Source: Archangium sp. (lineage in GTDB: Bacteria > Myxococcota > Myxococcia > Myxococcales > Myxococcaceae). From it: 64,000 nucleotides of DNA. Shown here in pieces: positions 28,821 to 38,006 of the stretch. Where the stretch lies: assembly GCA_022843845.1 (NCBI GenBank), contig JALHMW010000004.1, forward strand, positions 124,001 to 188,000. Direction: 5' to 3'. The first letter of the stretch is position 1. Each line of letters begins with the position of its first letter. Under the pieces are notes generated by a model. That model searched no databases. It was not told the origin of the DNA and worked only from the letters and a program-made list of their open reading frames with translations. The position numbers were made by a program, and so were the translations under genes.

Positions 28821-29107
28821 CTGGCGTCGTACGGCGTCGGACAGAGGAAGACGCGCGCCTCAGGGTGCTGCCTGAAACACTCGTCTCCCGGCTGGTAGAG
28901 CGTCGAGTCGACGGGTGGCTCGATCGACTCGCACGAGCCGACCTTCGTCACGAGCGCCCTCAGCGCCAGCACCGCGTCTGCCGACGAGCCCTCGAGCCGA
29001 ACGTCACCTTCGAGGCCGTTGCCGAACAGCAACACGAGCAGCTGGAGCGACTGCTCGAACGTGGTGTCCAGCGTCTCGGCGCCGCGCACTCGAATCGGCG
29101 TCGCCAC
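28811..29107 (-). CDS. Small hypothetical protein downstream of TSP3-OmpA gene
   Basis: 98 aa, no signal peptide. 'FEQSLQLLVLLFGNGLEGDV' suggests a short amphipathic alpha/beta fold; three cysteines lie in the second half (GSCESI, GDECFRQ, FLCPTP). GTG 29107 lies seven bases after the stop of the OmpA gene with an AGG site between, so translation is probably coupled. No family recognised. Confidence 0.6.
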   Translation of the reverse strand: MATPIRVRGAETLDTTFEQSLQLLVLLFGNGLEGDVRLEGSSADAVLALRALVTKVGSCESIEPPVDSTLYQPGDECFRQHPEARVFLCPTPYDASQS

Positions 29108-29114
29108 GAGGACC

Positions 29115-30403
<1,289 letters not shown>

Positions 30404-30404
<1 letters not shown>

Positions 30405-30736
30405 CACTCCGGCCTCGGGGTCGCGGGAACGGTGCCTGGGCGCTCACTCCGCCTGACGGTCTTCACCGCGCCATCACGAGCACGGGTAGCAAAATCGACG
30501 GCCTTCTTCGCGTAGTCCACGGCCTGCTCGAAGTCGGCGTACCCGACCTCCTCCTTCGACTTGTGCAGGTAGAGGTTCGCCGCGGTCCACTCGTACGGCG
30601 AGAGCTTCTCGGCCTGCGCGGTTCTGGCCGCCTCGAGCATGGTCTCGGCGTCCATCAGGAAGCTGGTCGATTGGACTGGGCCACAGGCACACAGGGTGGC
30701 CGCGGCGAGGACGATGGCAAAGCGTGCCCCGAGCAT
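30404..30736 (-). CDS. DUF4398-like lipoprotein
   Basis: 110 aa. Signal MLGARFAIVLAAATLCAC with lipidated Cys18, then a helical region resembling DUF4398: 'ETMLEAARTAQAEKLSPYEW' followed by 'AANLYLHKSKEEVGYADFEQ' and 'AVDYAKKAVDFATRARDGAV'. Family members are short periplasmic helical hairpins, often encoded with OmpA proteins. ATG 30736 is chosen over the longer frame (30853) because the lipoprotein signal begins there. The stop is fused to the next gene's start (TGATG), so this lipoprotein and the TSP3-OmpA protein are translationally coupled. Confidence 0.88.
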
Positions 30737-30792
30737 CAGGCGGCGACGCTCCCACGGTGGGACAAGGTGGTCAACGATTTGGGCAGGTCGAT

Positions 30793-30822
30793 TTGCGCCG
30801 CGACCCTGATCGTCCTTACATT
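30793..30822 (+). promoter_or_regulatory. Putative sigma-70 type promoter TTGCGC-N18-TACATT
   Basis: TTGCGC (30793-30798) and TACATT (30817-30822) lie 18 bases apart; TACATT ends nine bases before ATG 30832. Each box matches four of six consensus bases. No Shine-Dalgarno sequence follows, so a very short leader is predicted. Confidence 0.3.
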
Positions 30823-30831
30823 GTGGGTGCA

Positions 30832-31086
30832 ATGGCGAACCAGAAGCTTCCAACCGGATCCACCCCGTCTTCCCCGAACGATCGGCCGCGCGCCCAGATC
30901 TCCTACGAGGGTGAAGACGAGTTCAGCGCGATGTCGCTCGACCCGTCGCGCAAGAAAGGCCTCAAGCAGGCCGAGTCGCTCGCGCCCGGCGCCCCCGGCC
31001 AGCGCAAAGAAGTGAAGGTCGACGAGCTCAAGAGCACCAACGAGTCGGGCATCGTGGGTCTCTTCCGGAAGATCTTCGCGAAATGA
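30832..31086 (+). CDS. Small hypothetical soluble protein
   Basis: 84 aa, polar and Lys/Pro/Ser-rich, no signal peptide. It ends with an amphipathic helix 'NESGIVGLFRKIFAK' that could touch a membrane or a partner. ATG 30832 is chosen because an upstream frame (30724) lies in the divergent promoter region. The stop overlaps the next gene's ATG (ATGA at 31083), so it is coupled to the Mpo1-like gene. No family recognised. Confidence 0.65.
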   Translation: MANQKLPTGSTPSSPNDRPRAQISYEGEDEFSAMSLDPSRKKGLKQAESLAPGAPGQRKEVKVDELKSTNESGIVGLFRKIFAK

Positions 31087-31445
31087 GCGGGCCGCGCCTG
31101 CAGTCGTTCGAGACCTTCTGGCCTTTCTATCTCGGAGAACACAGCCTGCCCGCGACGCGGTGGTTTCATTTCGTCGGCTCGTGGGTCGCGCTGCTCAACC
31201 TGGTGACGGCGGTCGTCACCCTGACGCCGGCCTACGCGCTCGGCGCGCTGCTCTCGGGCTACGCGTTCGCGTGGGTCAGCCACTTCTTCATCGAGAAGAA
31301 CCGGCCGGCGACCTTCACGTACCCGCTCTGGTCGTTCGTCGGCGATTGGAAGATGTGGGCGATGATGCTGACCGGCCGCCTCGACGCAGAGTTGAAGCGG
31401 CTGAACATCACGCCGAAGTCGACCGCCGCCCAGCAGTCGGCCTGA
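31083..31445 (+). CDS. DUF962 (Mpo1-like) membrane protein
   Basis: 120 aa with two closely spaced hydrophobic hairpins. The family signature is clear: FYLGEHSLPATRWFHFVGS near the N-terminus and 'HFFIEKNRPATFTYPLWSFV' followed by GDWKMW. These contain the conserved His residues of DUF962/Mpo1. In yeast Mpo1 is an Fe-dependent dioxygenase acting on 2-hydroxy fatty acids; bacterial members are uncharacterised or linked to lipid hydroxylation. Myxobacteria make hydroxylated fatty acids and sphingolipids, so a lipid role is reasonable. ATG 31083 is coupled to the small ORF upstream. Confidence 0.9.
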   Translation: MSGPRLQSFETFWPFYLGEHSLPATRWFHFVGSWVALLNLVTAVVTLTPAYALGALLSGYAFAWVSHFFIEKNRPATFTYPLWSFVGDWKMWAMMLTGRLDAELKRLNITPKSTAAQQSA

Positions 31446-31458
31446 CGCGGCGCTGGCG

Positions 31459-32961
31459 TCAGAAACTCCCTGACACGAAGACGCCGGCTCCGGTGCTCGA
31501 CGGCACCGCCGTGAGGGCCACGGTCTCTGCCGGGAAGACGAAGAACGAGATGAGCCCGGCGGCCGCGAGGCCTGCGCCCGCGCCGAGCAGCGAGAACGTC
31601 ACCGTCTGATTCAGGTCGGCACGAGCGATGATGTCGAGCGACTCGCGGTGGCCCGGTTCCGTCGGCTCAGGGAGCTTGCCGTTGGCCTGCCGGAGCATCG
31701 CCAGCCGCGTTCGATCTGCGCCTCCGTTGATCCACGCGACGAGCCCACCGGCCGCGCTGGCGACGCCCGCACCCATGAGCGCAAAGGAAGCGACCCGGCC
31801 GGCAGAGATCGTCCCCTCCCGTGACGGCGGCGCCTCCGCCAGGGCTGGAGGCGGCTCGACGGCAGGAGGCGGTGGTGGCTTCGACGCAACGACAGGCAGC
31901 TCACCCGGCTTTGCGGCCACCGTCGCTCCTGCTTCCGCGCTCACGATGAGCGACGAGCCCTGCCCGGTCAGCAGAAACGTCGCCAGCGAACCGAACGCAG
32001 GCTTGCCGCGCGTCGGCGCCTGGACCCGGCCCTCACGCACCATCGAGCCGCTGCGGATCTCGTAACGGGACGCGACGAACTGCCCCGGGGCGCCCTTCGA
32101 GCCTTCGAGCCTCACGACGATCAGATCGTCCGCCGTCACCGTGTTGGCCAGCTTCAGCCCCGCGGCCTCGGCGAGCTTGTCCTTCGCCGCGAGACACAGG
32201 GGCGCCTGGGTGACGAGCGCGCCCTCCGAGGCGAGATCGACCTGGATCAACGCATCACAGGGCACGGCGATCACCCGAAGGTACGAGACGCGATCGTTGG
32301 CCCTGACCGCGACTCGATACGTCGACGGCGGCAGCTCGAGCTTCAGCGGCGTCACGCCCATCACGCGCCCCTCGACGAGCACCTCGGCGCCAGGCGGGGT
32401 CGACTGCACCTGCGTCACGCCCTTCTTCTGGCGGGCCAGCTCTTTGCGAAAGAGCTCGAACTGGCTGATCACGCTCGGCGTGAACTCGTCGCTGCTCAAG
32501 GTGTGCGCAGGCTCGACGCGCAGCACCCGCCGAAAGGCCTCGGCGGCGTCGCCCTTCTTGTTCAGGCTCGTCAACACGACGCCTTGCAGCGCGAGCGCCG
32601 GCGCCGTCACCTTCCACGGCTGGCCGGCGAGCGGCGCGCGCTCCAGCTCGGCGAGGGCCTGCTTGAGGAGGTCGAGCGCACGATCGTGTTGGCCATTGTA
32701 GAAGAGCGTGCGGGCCGACTCGACCTGCCGCTCCACGTCTTCGAGGCTCCGGGTCGGCCGTGGGCGCACGATGTCGAGCACGACGTCGGGCTCGTAGAGA
32801 TCGCTCTTGAGCTTCTCCCGCAGCGCGCCGCTGAAGTCGTTGAGGCCAGTGACGAGCTCGACGCTCTGGCAGTCGCCGGCGCCGACCACGAGGGTCTTCG
32901 GGGCGGCCATCGCGACGGTGGCCGTGATCGAGACGAAGACGATGACACCCTTTACATGCAC
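31459..32961 (-). CDS. TPR/PEGA-domain envelope protein
   Basis: 500 aa. Signal peptide MHVKGVIVFVSITATVAMA, an N-terminal alpha/beta region (20-75), a TPR-like stretch (80-155; 'ESARTLFYNGQHDRALDLLK', 'GDAAEAFRRVLRVEPAH'), a PEGA beta domain (190-235; VQSTPPGAEVLVEGRVMGVTPLK in part), a second beta region, a Pro-rich linker (365-385) and two C-terminal hydrophobic segments (about 395-420 and 455-480). This layout is frequent in myxobacterial envelope proteins and typically lies near Ser/Thr kinases, as here. GTG 32961 has GAGGGGG five bases upstream. A TAGACA box lies at 32990-32985. Confidence 0.88.
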   Translation of the reverse strand: MHVKGVIVFVSITATVAMAAPKTLVVGAGDCQSVELVTGLNDFSGALREKLKSDLYEPDVVLDIVRPRPTRSLEDVERQVESARTLFYNGQHDRALDLLKQALAELERAPLAGQPWKVTAPALALQGVVLTSLNKKGDAAEAFRRVLRVEPAHTLSSDEFTPSVISQFELFRKELARQKKGVTQVQSTPPGAEVLVEGRVMGVTPLKLELPPSTYRVAVRANDRVSYLRVIAVPCDALIQVDLASEGALVTQAPLCLAAKDKLAEAAGLKLANTVTADDLIVVRLEGSKGAPGQFVASRYEIRSGSMVREGRVQAPTRGKPAFGSLATFLLTGQGSSLIVSAEAGATVAAKPGELPVVASKPPPPPAVEPPPALAEAPPSREGTISAGRVASFALMGAGVASAAGGLVAWINGGADRTRLAMLRQANGKLPEPTEPGHRESLDIIARADLNQTVTFSLLGAGAGLAAAGLISFFVFPAETVALTAVPSSTGAGVFVSGSF

Positions 32962-32984
32962 GAGGCCCCCTCTTGAACACGGCG

Positions 32985-32990
32985 TGTCTA
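32985..32990 (-). promoter_or_regulatory. Putative -10 box (TAGACA) of the TPR/PEGA gene
   Basis: Minus-strand TAGACA lies 23 bases before GTG 32961, leaving room for the GAGGGGG ribosome site. It overlaps the end of an 11-base inverted repeat ACACGGCGTGT (32977-32987), which could be an operator. Confidence 0.25.
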
Positions 32991-33071
32991 TCGGCCCTCG
33001 GCGCGTGACGCCATCGCTGAGCGCCGGGAGTCCTCACGGAATGGAAGGTTTTGGGGGCGCGGGGGCCGGGG

Positions 33072-33077
33072 TAGAGT
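33072..33077 (+). promoter_or_regulatory. Putative -10 box (TAGAGT) of the Ser/Thr kinase gene
   Basis: TAGAGT lies 13 bases before ATG 33091, with TTTTGG 17 bases further upstream. It would overlap the alternative GTG start at 33076, which favours the ATG. No Shine-Dalgarno sequence precedes ATG 33091. Confidence 0.28.
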
Positions 33078-33090
33078 GCACGCCTCTTCG

Positions 33091-35142
33091 ATGTTGGCTC
33101 CCGGAACAGCGATCGGCCGTTATGTCGTCAGGCGCCGCCTCGCCGAAGGAGGCATGGCCGAGGTGTACCTCGCGCAGGCAACCGGCCCCGAAGGCTTCTC
33201 GAAAGACGTCGTCATCAAGGTCGTGCGGAGCTTCCTCGCGAGCGATCAGCAGTTCGTCGACATGTTCATCAACGAGGCGCGGCTGTCGTCACGCCTCAAC
33301 CACGCGAACGTGGTGCAGATCTTCGACTTCGGGAAACACGAGCAGTCGTACTTCATCGCCATGGAGTACGTGCGCGGCACGTCGCTGTTCGACCTGCGCA
33401 AGCGCTGTCGAGATCGCGGCATTCCGTTTCCTCCGACGCTCGTGGCCGAGATCGGCGCGCAGGTGGCGCGCGGCCTTCAATACGCGCACTCGCTGGCCGA
33501 CAAGGGCAAGTCGCTGGGCATCGTTCACCGCGACGTGACGCCGCACAACGTGCTGCTCTCGTTCGACGGCGCCGTGAAGCTGACCGACTTCGGCATCGCG
33601 AAGGCCTCGACGACGCACACGGCCCCGGGCGTGCTCAAGGGCAAGTTCGCGTACATGGCGCCCGAGCAGGCGCGCGGAGAGATGGTCGACTCGCGCACCG
33701 ACATCTTCGCGCTCGCCGTCGTGCTGTGGGAGATGCTCACCGGCGGGCGGCTCTTCGACGGGGACAGCGAGCTGGCCGTGCTGCGCGCGGTGCAGGAGAG
33801 CCTGATCGCGCCGCCCAGTCGCTTGAACCCCGATGTCCCGGCCGAGCTGTCGGACATCATCTTGAAGGCGCTCTCTCGCCCTCCTCACGAACGGCACTCG
33901 ACGGCGTTCGAGTTCGAGAGGGCGCTGGCGACGTTCGTGCTCCGCGCGGCGAAGTCGGTCGAGGACACCTCGGTCTCGCTGTTCCTCCAGCAGGTGTACC
34001 GCGACGAGCTCGACGCCGAAGAGCGCCCGATGACGCCCATCGCGACGCCGGCGGTGCAGCGCGGGGTGGTGCCCCAGGCCTCGTCATTCGGAACGGGAGA
34101 CACGCACGCCGTCGATCGCTCCGCTGAGCTCGCGCGAGGTCGCGCCGCGCCAGAGACTGAGGCTGAGCCGTCGACCGACGAGCACGGGGTGACGGCCCGC
34201 GCCCCCGTCCGGACGGAGCAGATGAAGGCTGCCCGAATCGAACCCGCAGGCCCCGTCGCCAGGACCGACCAGATTCCTGCGCTGCAGCCTGCCTCGCGCA
34301 CCGATCAGATGCCCGCGTACCGGCGGTCACAGCCCGTGCCTTCTCTCGACGGAACCAACGTCGGCCCGCGCGCCGTCGAGCAACGCCGCACCGACCCTGA
34401 GCGAAAGCCGCTGGGCGCCGAGCCGCTCAACCTCGAGAACAGCACCATTCGGCTGAGCGACTCGGTGAAGCTCGACTTCGAGAAGCGCCTCGCGGAGCAC
34501 GCGGCGTCGAAGGCAGAGCGGGCGGCGCGCGAGCCGACGGTGCTGAAGCCGCGAGCCATCGCGCTCCAGCTTGAAGCGTCGTCCTCCTCGGGCGCCACGC
34601 TCGCCGCCGATCCACCGAAGCCGCCGCGTTCGCCCGTCGTCCTCTTCGCGAGCGTGGTGACAGGCCTCGTGGTCATCGTCGGCATCGGCCTCGCCGTCTT
34701 CGGAGGAAAGGAGGAGGCGTTGCCTCCCGTCCCCGTCGCCGTCACGGCGATCGCCGTCCCGCTCGACCCGGCGCCGCCCGCCCTCGCGCCGCTGGAGCCG
34801 GTGGCCGAGGTCGCCGTCGACGCGGGCGTCGCAGTGGCTGAAGTGACGAAGCCGGTCGTCTCACCGCCCGTCGAGGGGCCGACGACCGTACCTCCGGTCG
34901 AGGCGAAGCCCATCACGCCCACCATGCCGGTCACGCGCTTCGGCAGCATCAGCGTGAAGGCCGTGCCCTACGCCGAGGTGCTGATCGACAACCGGCGCGC
35001 TGGAGAGGTGACCGGGACCTCGAAGATGAAAGTCCCGTACGGGAAGCACAAGGTGACGTTCGTCCACCCGAGGCGCACCGAGACGTTCGAGGTCGTCATC
35101 GACGGCAAGTCGGTGCCCGAGCTCACGTTCAACGCGAACTAG
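33091..35142 (+). CDS. Transmembrane Ser/Thr protein kinase with PEGA-like C-terminus
   Basis: 683 aa Hanks-type kinase. Kinase domain 8-290: Gly loop [15 protein letters not shown]-binding Lys43 (VVIKVV), Glu62, catalytic loop HRDVTPHN (HRD at 146-148), DFG 166-168 and YMAPEQAR. The Lys after HRD is replaced by Thr, a common myxobacterial variation. Residues 300-510 are disordered and rich in Ala, Pro and Arg; TM near 518-540 ([16 protein letters not shown]); C-terminal beta domain (616-683; '[20 protein letters not shown]') of PEGA type in the periplasm. Start uncertain: ATG 33091 chosen, GTG 33076 possible. It diverges from the TPR/PEGA gene, suggesting a signalling pair. Confidence 0.94.
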   Translation: MLAPGTAIGRYVVRRRLAEGGMAEVYLAQATGPEGFSKDVVIKVVRSFLASDQQFVDMFINEARLSSRLNHANVVQIFDFGKHEQSYFIAMEYVRGTSLFDLRKRCRDRGIPFPPTLVAEIGAQVARGLQYAHSLADKGKSLGIVHRDVTPHNVLLSFDGAVKLTDFGIAKASTTHTAPGVLKGKFAYMAPEQARGEMVDSRTDIFALAVVLWEMLTGGRLFDGDSELAVLRAVQESLIAPPSRLNPDVPAELSDIILKALSRPPHERHSTAFEFERALATFVLRAAKSVEDTSVSLFLQQVYRDELDAEERPMTPIATPAVQRGVVPQASSFGTGDTHAVDRSAELARGRAAPETEAEPSTDEHGVTARAPVRTEQMKAARIEPAGPVARTDQIPALQPASRTDQMPAYRRSQPVPSLDGTNVGPRAVEQRRTDPERKPLGAEPLNLENSTIRLSDSVKLDFEKRLAEHAASKAERAAREPTVLKPRAIALQLEASSSSGATLAADPPKPPRSPVVLFASVVTGLVVIVGIGLAVFGGKEEALPPVPVAVTAIAVPLDPAPPALAPLEPVAEVAVDAGVAVAEVTKPVVSPPVEGPTTVPPVEAKPITPTMPVTRFGSISVKAVPYAEVLIDNRRAGEVTGTSKMKVPYGKHKVTFVHPRRTETFEVVIDGKSVPELTFNAN

Positions 35143-35149
35143 CGACTGC

Positions 35150-36172
35150 TCAGAGCTTCTGCCACTTCGCCGCGAAGCGGGCGTTCGACATGCGCGGCGG
35201 CTCGATGGCGATGATGTACTGCGCGCGTCGGTTGCGCTGCTCGTCGACCTCGTCATCGGTGCCGACCGCGAGCGCCTCTTCGCCAAAGCCCTCGTAGCGA
35301 ATGGGAATGGTGACGCCCCTCTTGCGGAAGTACCCGGCGATGGCGCGCGCGCGATTGAACGACAACGTGCGGTTGCTCGCCGTCGGCCCCACCGTGTCGG
35401 TGTGGCCCGCGACGAAGAGCGTCACGTCGGCGAACTTGCCGAACTTGCGAATGGCGTCGAGCGCCTTGCTGATCGACTCGTCGAGCTTCGCCTGCTCGTC
35501 GGCCTTGATGTCCCACTTGCCGCTGTCGAAGGTGACGTCGTCGTGGGGAATCTCGAAGCTCCACGGGAAGAACTCGATGCCGATGAAGACCCCGAGCGTG
35601 TCGAAGGCCTTGAGGCTCAGCTTGAGCGGCTTGCCCGACTTCTCGGGCCAGGTGACGGTGAGCGGCGTTCCCGGAGCCTCGCCCGCGAAGGGAATCTCTC
35701 CGTCGAAGGCGTACTCTCCGGTGTCCATCAGCACCTTGAGCTCGACCTTGCCGGCGGGGTTCGTGAGCTTGAACGTGATGACGCGCTTCTCGAGGTCGAT
35801 GTCCTTGTCCTTGTCGACGGTGATGTGGAGCGGCGCGCCCATCTGCGTCTCGAACTCGAGCGGCATGGTGCCGGTGTTGGCGTTGGGGAAGTTGACGGTG
35901 AGCTCGCCCTTCCAGGTGAACTTCCCCACGGGCTGATCGAGCTCGATGGTGCGGGTGACGCCGGGCCGGCCGCCGCCCTTCCACTCGAAGGTCTTGCCGT
36001 CGCTGCGGGTGAGGTTGAGCTTGAAGCCCGCGATGGGCTCGACGATCGACACCTTCACGCGCGGCCAGCCCTTGCCCTTCATCACCTGGGTGTTCTCGAG
36101 GGACACGTCGATGGCGTCGGCGTGCGCGAGGGAGGCGGTGAGACTCAACAGCAGCAGGAGCGGTCGGACCAT
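35150..36172 (-). CDS. Periplasmic OmpA/MotB-domain protein
   Basis: 340 aa. Signal peptide MVRPLLLLLSLTASLAHA, a beta-sandwich-rich region (20-205) with repeated 'GTPLTVTWPEKSGKPLKLSL'-like strands, then an OmpA domain (210-325): 'FDSGKWDIKADEQAKLDESI', 'GHTDTVGPTASNRTLSFNRA' and RNRRAQYIIAI. It binds peptidoglycan and presents the beta domain in the periplasm. The ending 'MSNARFAAKWQKL' is an unusual basic tail. The gene converges on the kinase gene with seven bases between stops. No partner visible. Confidence 0.92.
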   Translation of the reverse strand: MVRPLLLLLSLTASLAHADAIDVSLENTQVMKGKGWPRVKVSIVEPIAGFKLNLTRSDGKTFEWKGGGRPGVTRTIELDQPVGKFTWKGELTVNFPNANTGTMPLEFETQMGAPLHITVDKDKDIDLEKRVITFKLTNPAGKVELKVLMDTGEYAFDGEIPFAGEAPGTPLTVTWPEKSGKPLKLSLKAFDTLGVFIGIEFFPWSFEIPHDDVTFDSGKWDIKADEQAKLDESISKALDAIRKFGKFADVTLFVAGHTDTVGPTASNRTLSFNRARAIAGYFRKRGVTIPIRYEGFGEEALAVGTDDEVDEQRNRRAQYIIAIEPPRMSNARFAAKWQKL

Positions 36173-36224
36173 GACGAGAGCAGGTCTACCCCGATGTCCG
36201 GGCGCGCGCGACCGGGGCCGCTCC

Positions 36225-37154
36225 TCAGAGTCCCCGCGAGCCTGGGAGCCCCACGCGCAACAACCGGCGCAGGGCCTTGTTGTCGAACGGCAACTCGCCC
36301 TTGGTGAGCAGATCCTTCTCGTTGGCCCAGATGAGCTCTTGCGAGAACGGCTCGTAGAGCTGGAAGGCGCGGTTGGGGCCAGCGCTCGACGTCTGCAGAA
36401 TGAGCAGGAACCTCAGCGGCCGGCCCTGCGCGTTGCCGATGACGCACGGCACGGGGATCGACCGGCCCAGCGCCGCGGCCACCTGAGAGAGCGCCTGCGC
36501 GATGGGCAAGCCGCCCGGCACGTCGAGCTCGACCTCACGCCACGTCACGCCCATCGCGCGCGTCGCGTCGGTGATCAGATCTTCGAAGAGCCGGCCGGCG
36601 GCAAGCGAGGCGGGCACGGGCACCTGACCTGAAGGCGCGACGGGGCTGGCGGCGAGCGCGGCGGGCTTCGAAGGGCTGAGCGCCGGAAAACGGCCCGAGC
36701 TCGAATCGAAGGCGACCCGCTGATCCTTCGCGCGCTGCACGGGGTCGGCGGTGAAGCCCCGATCGTCGGGCGCCTCCATCACCTCTCGCCGTTGGGCCTT
36801 CATCGGCACCGAGGGTGCGTCGTCGGCTTCGTTCGGGGAAAGCGAGCCGCCCTTGAGCTCGTACGCGAAGAGCGGGTCGGACTCGGCGCGCAGCAACTGC
36901 GTCACCGTGTAGCCCTCGGGCGCGTCGTCACTGAGGGTGCACGCCTCGAAGCACTCGTCGTCCGACAGGCCGCGCAGCTCGTCGGCGAAGGCATGCACTT
37001 CGCCCGGGGTGTGGCCCGCCAGCATCGCGCGCTGGACGAACTCCTGCTGGAGCTCGCTGGTCGCGTCCTCCATCAGCTCACGAAAGAGCTTCTTTCCGCG
37101 CGCCGACCAGGCGTCGAGCACCGCCTCGACCTCGTCGGGGAGCCTCACCGTCAC
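36225..37154 (-). CDS. Hypothetical protein (unknown family), coupled to upstream unknown gene
   Basis: 309 aa, cytoplasmic. N-terminal helical half (1-110; 'KKLFRELMEDATSELQQEFV', LSDDECFEACTLSDDAPEG), a Pro/Ser-rich linker (150-200), then an alpha/beta domain (205-309) containing 'VPCVIGNAQGRPLRFLLILQ', 'FQLYEPFSQELIWANEKDLL' and PFDNKALRRLL. I do not recognise the family. GTG 37154 overlaps the preceding gene's stop (GTGA), so the two are co-translated. The longer frame to 37286 is rejected because it would overlap that gene deeply. Confidence 0.7.
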   Translation of the reverse strand: MTVRLPDEVEAVLDAWSARGKKLFRELMEDATSELQQEFVQRAMLAGHTPGEVHAFADELRGLSDDECFEACTLSDDAPEGYTVTQLLRAESDPLFAYELKGGSLSPNEADDAPSVPMKAQRREVMEAPDDRGFTADPVQRAKDQRVAFDSSSGRFPALSPSKPAALAASPVAPSGQVPVPASLAAGRLFEDLITDATRAMGVTWREVELDVPGGLPIAQALSQVAAALGRSIPVPCVIGNAQGRPLRFLLILQTSSAGPNRAFQLYEPFSQELIWANEKDLLTKGELPFDNKALRRLLRVGLPGSRGL

Positions 37155-37528
37155 GCCTTGCCGCCCTTGGGCAGCCGCTCGGCGCCTCTGCGGAACGCGC
37201 CGAGCAGCGCCGACACCAACGTCATGCGCTCGAGATGCGAGATGAGCAGGCCGACGTCGAGCTCGGTCTTGAGCTTCGTCGACCAACGCACCAGCAGCGA
37301 CGCGATGACGGGCTGGCCTGAGAAGCGGTTGGTGGCGAGCGCCTTGAGCCGGGTGACGGCCTCGCTCACGCGCGAGCCTTCGAGCTCCCGCAGGGCCCGC
37401 ACCATGTCTTCGAGGTGCTTCTGCGCCACCTGCGCGTTCCTCAGCTCTGCCAGCTCGTCGAGCAGGTTCTCGCCGTTGAGCTCGCGGCTGACGAACGGCG
37501 CAGAGGGCTGGGGACGCGCGGCGGCCAT
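37151..37528 (-). CDS. Hypothetical helical protein
   Basis: 125 aa, all-helical prediction, no signal peptide: 'LLDELAELRNAQVAQKHLED', 'MVRALRELEGSRVSEAVTRL' and 'LVRWSTKLKTELDVGLLISH'. Ends basic (RRGAERLPKGGKA). ATG 37528; no Shine-Dalgarno sequence but a TACACT box ends eight bases upstream. It is followed by the 309-aa gene with a GTGA overlap. No family recognised; together they look like a two-component complex. Confidence 0.7.
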   Translation of the reverse strand: MAAARPQPSAPFVSRELNGENLLDELAELRNAQVAQKHLEDMVRALRELEGSRVSEAVTRLKALATNRFSGQPVIASLLVRWSTKLKTELDVGLLISHLERMTLVSALLGAFRRGAERLPKGGKA

Positions 37529-37536
37529 GCTTGCAG

Positions 37537-37542
37537 AGTGTA
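37537..37542 (-). promoter_or_regulatory. Putative -10 box (TACACT) of the unknown gene pair
   Basis: Minus-strand TACACT (37542-37537) ends eight bases before ATG 37528. No ribosome site and no good -35 is present. Confidence 0.25.
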
Positions 37543-37553
37543 GCCCCGAGCGG

Positions 37554-37808
37554 TCAGCAGTCGAGGCTGCCGTCCTTGATCGTGCACTTCATGTTCTCTT
37601 CGAGCTTCGCCGAGCCGGCGCCCTTCACGCGCAGCTTGCACTTGGGGTCGAGGGTGACGGTGGTGCGGCTGCCGACCGAGCTGTGCAGCGTCGAGGAGCC
37701 ACACTCGAGGTCGTACTTGTACTCGCGGCCATCACGGTTCTCGAGGGTGGGGCGACCGGCAAAGGCGGGCAGCGCGAACAGCACGACGAGGGCGAAAAAG
37801 CGCTTCAT
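37554..37808 (-). CDS. Small secreted hypothetical protein
   Basis: 84 aa. Signal peptide MKRFFALVVLFALPAFA, then a mature part of about 67 residues with four Cys (LECGSS, DPKCKL, MKCTIK, and a terminal Cys) that may form two disulfides. 'LHSSVGSRTTVTLDPKCKLR' looks beta-rich. GGAG sits upstream of ATG 37808. Single-gene unit with an AT-rich palindromic region upstream. No family recognised. Confidence 0.75.
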   Translation of the reverse strand: MKRFFALVVLFALPAFAGRPTLENRDGREYKYDLECGSSTLHSSVGSRTTVTLDPKCKLRVKGAGSAKLEENMKCTIKDGSLDC

Positions 37809-37860
37809 GGGTGACTCCGGGGGACGACGGGGTGAACGACGCCTTCATCACCCGCAGGAC

Positions 37861-37897
37861 GGATGGCATGTGCATCCATTCTGTTTGCAATGCAAAC
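37861..37897. promoter_or_regulatory. AT-rich paired inverted repeats upstream of the small secreted protein gene
   Basis: GTTTGCAATGCAAAC (37883-37897) is a near-perfect 15-base palindrome (arms of seven), and GGATG/CATCC (37861-37877) form a second inverted repeat 5' to it. The patch is clearly richer in A/T than the surroundings and lies 53-89 bases upstream of ATG 37808. It looks like an operator for a dimeric regulator. Confidence 0.35.
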
Positions 37898-38006
37898 CGC
37901 CTCACTGCGGCGCGGCAACCCGATGACGACCCTCGTGCGGTGAGCGCGCGCAGCCACGCCGCGAACACCGCGAGCATCGAGGGCCCCGCGGGCGCCGAGG
38001 GACGAG

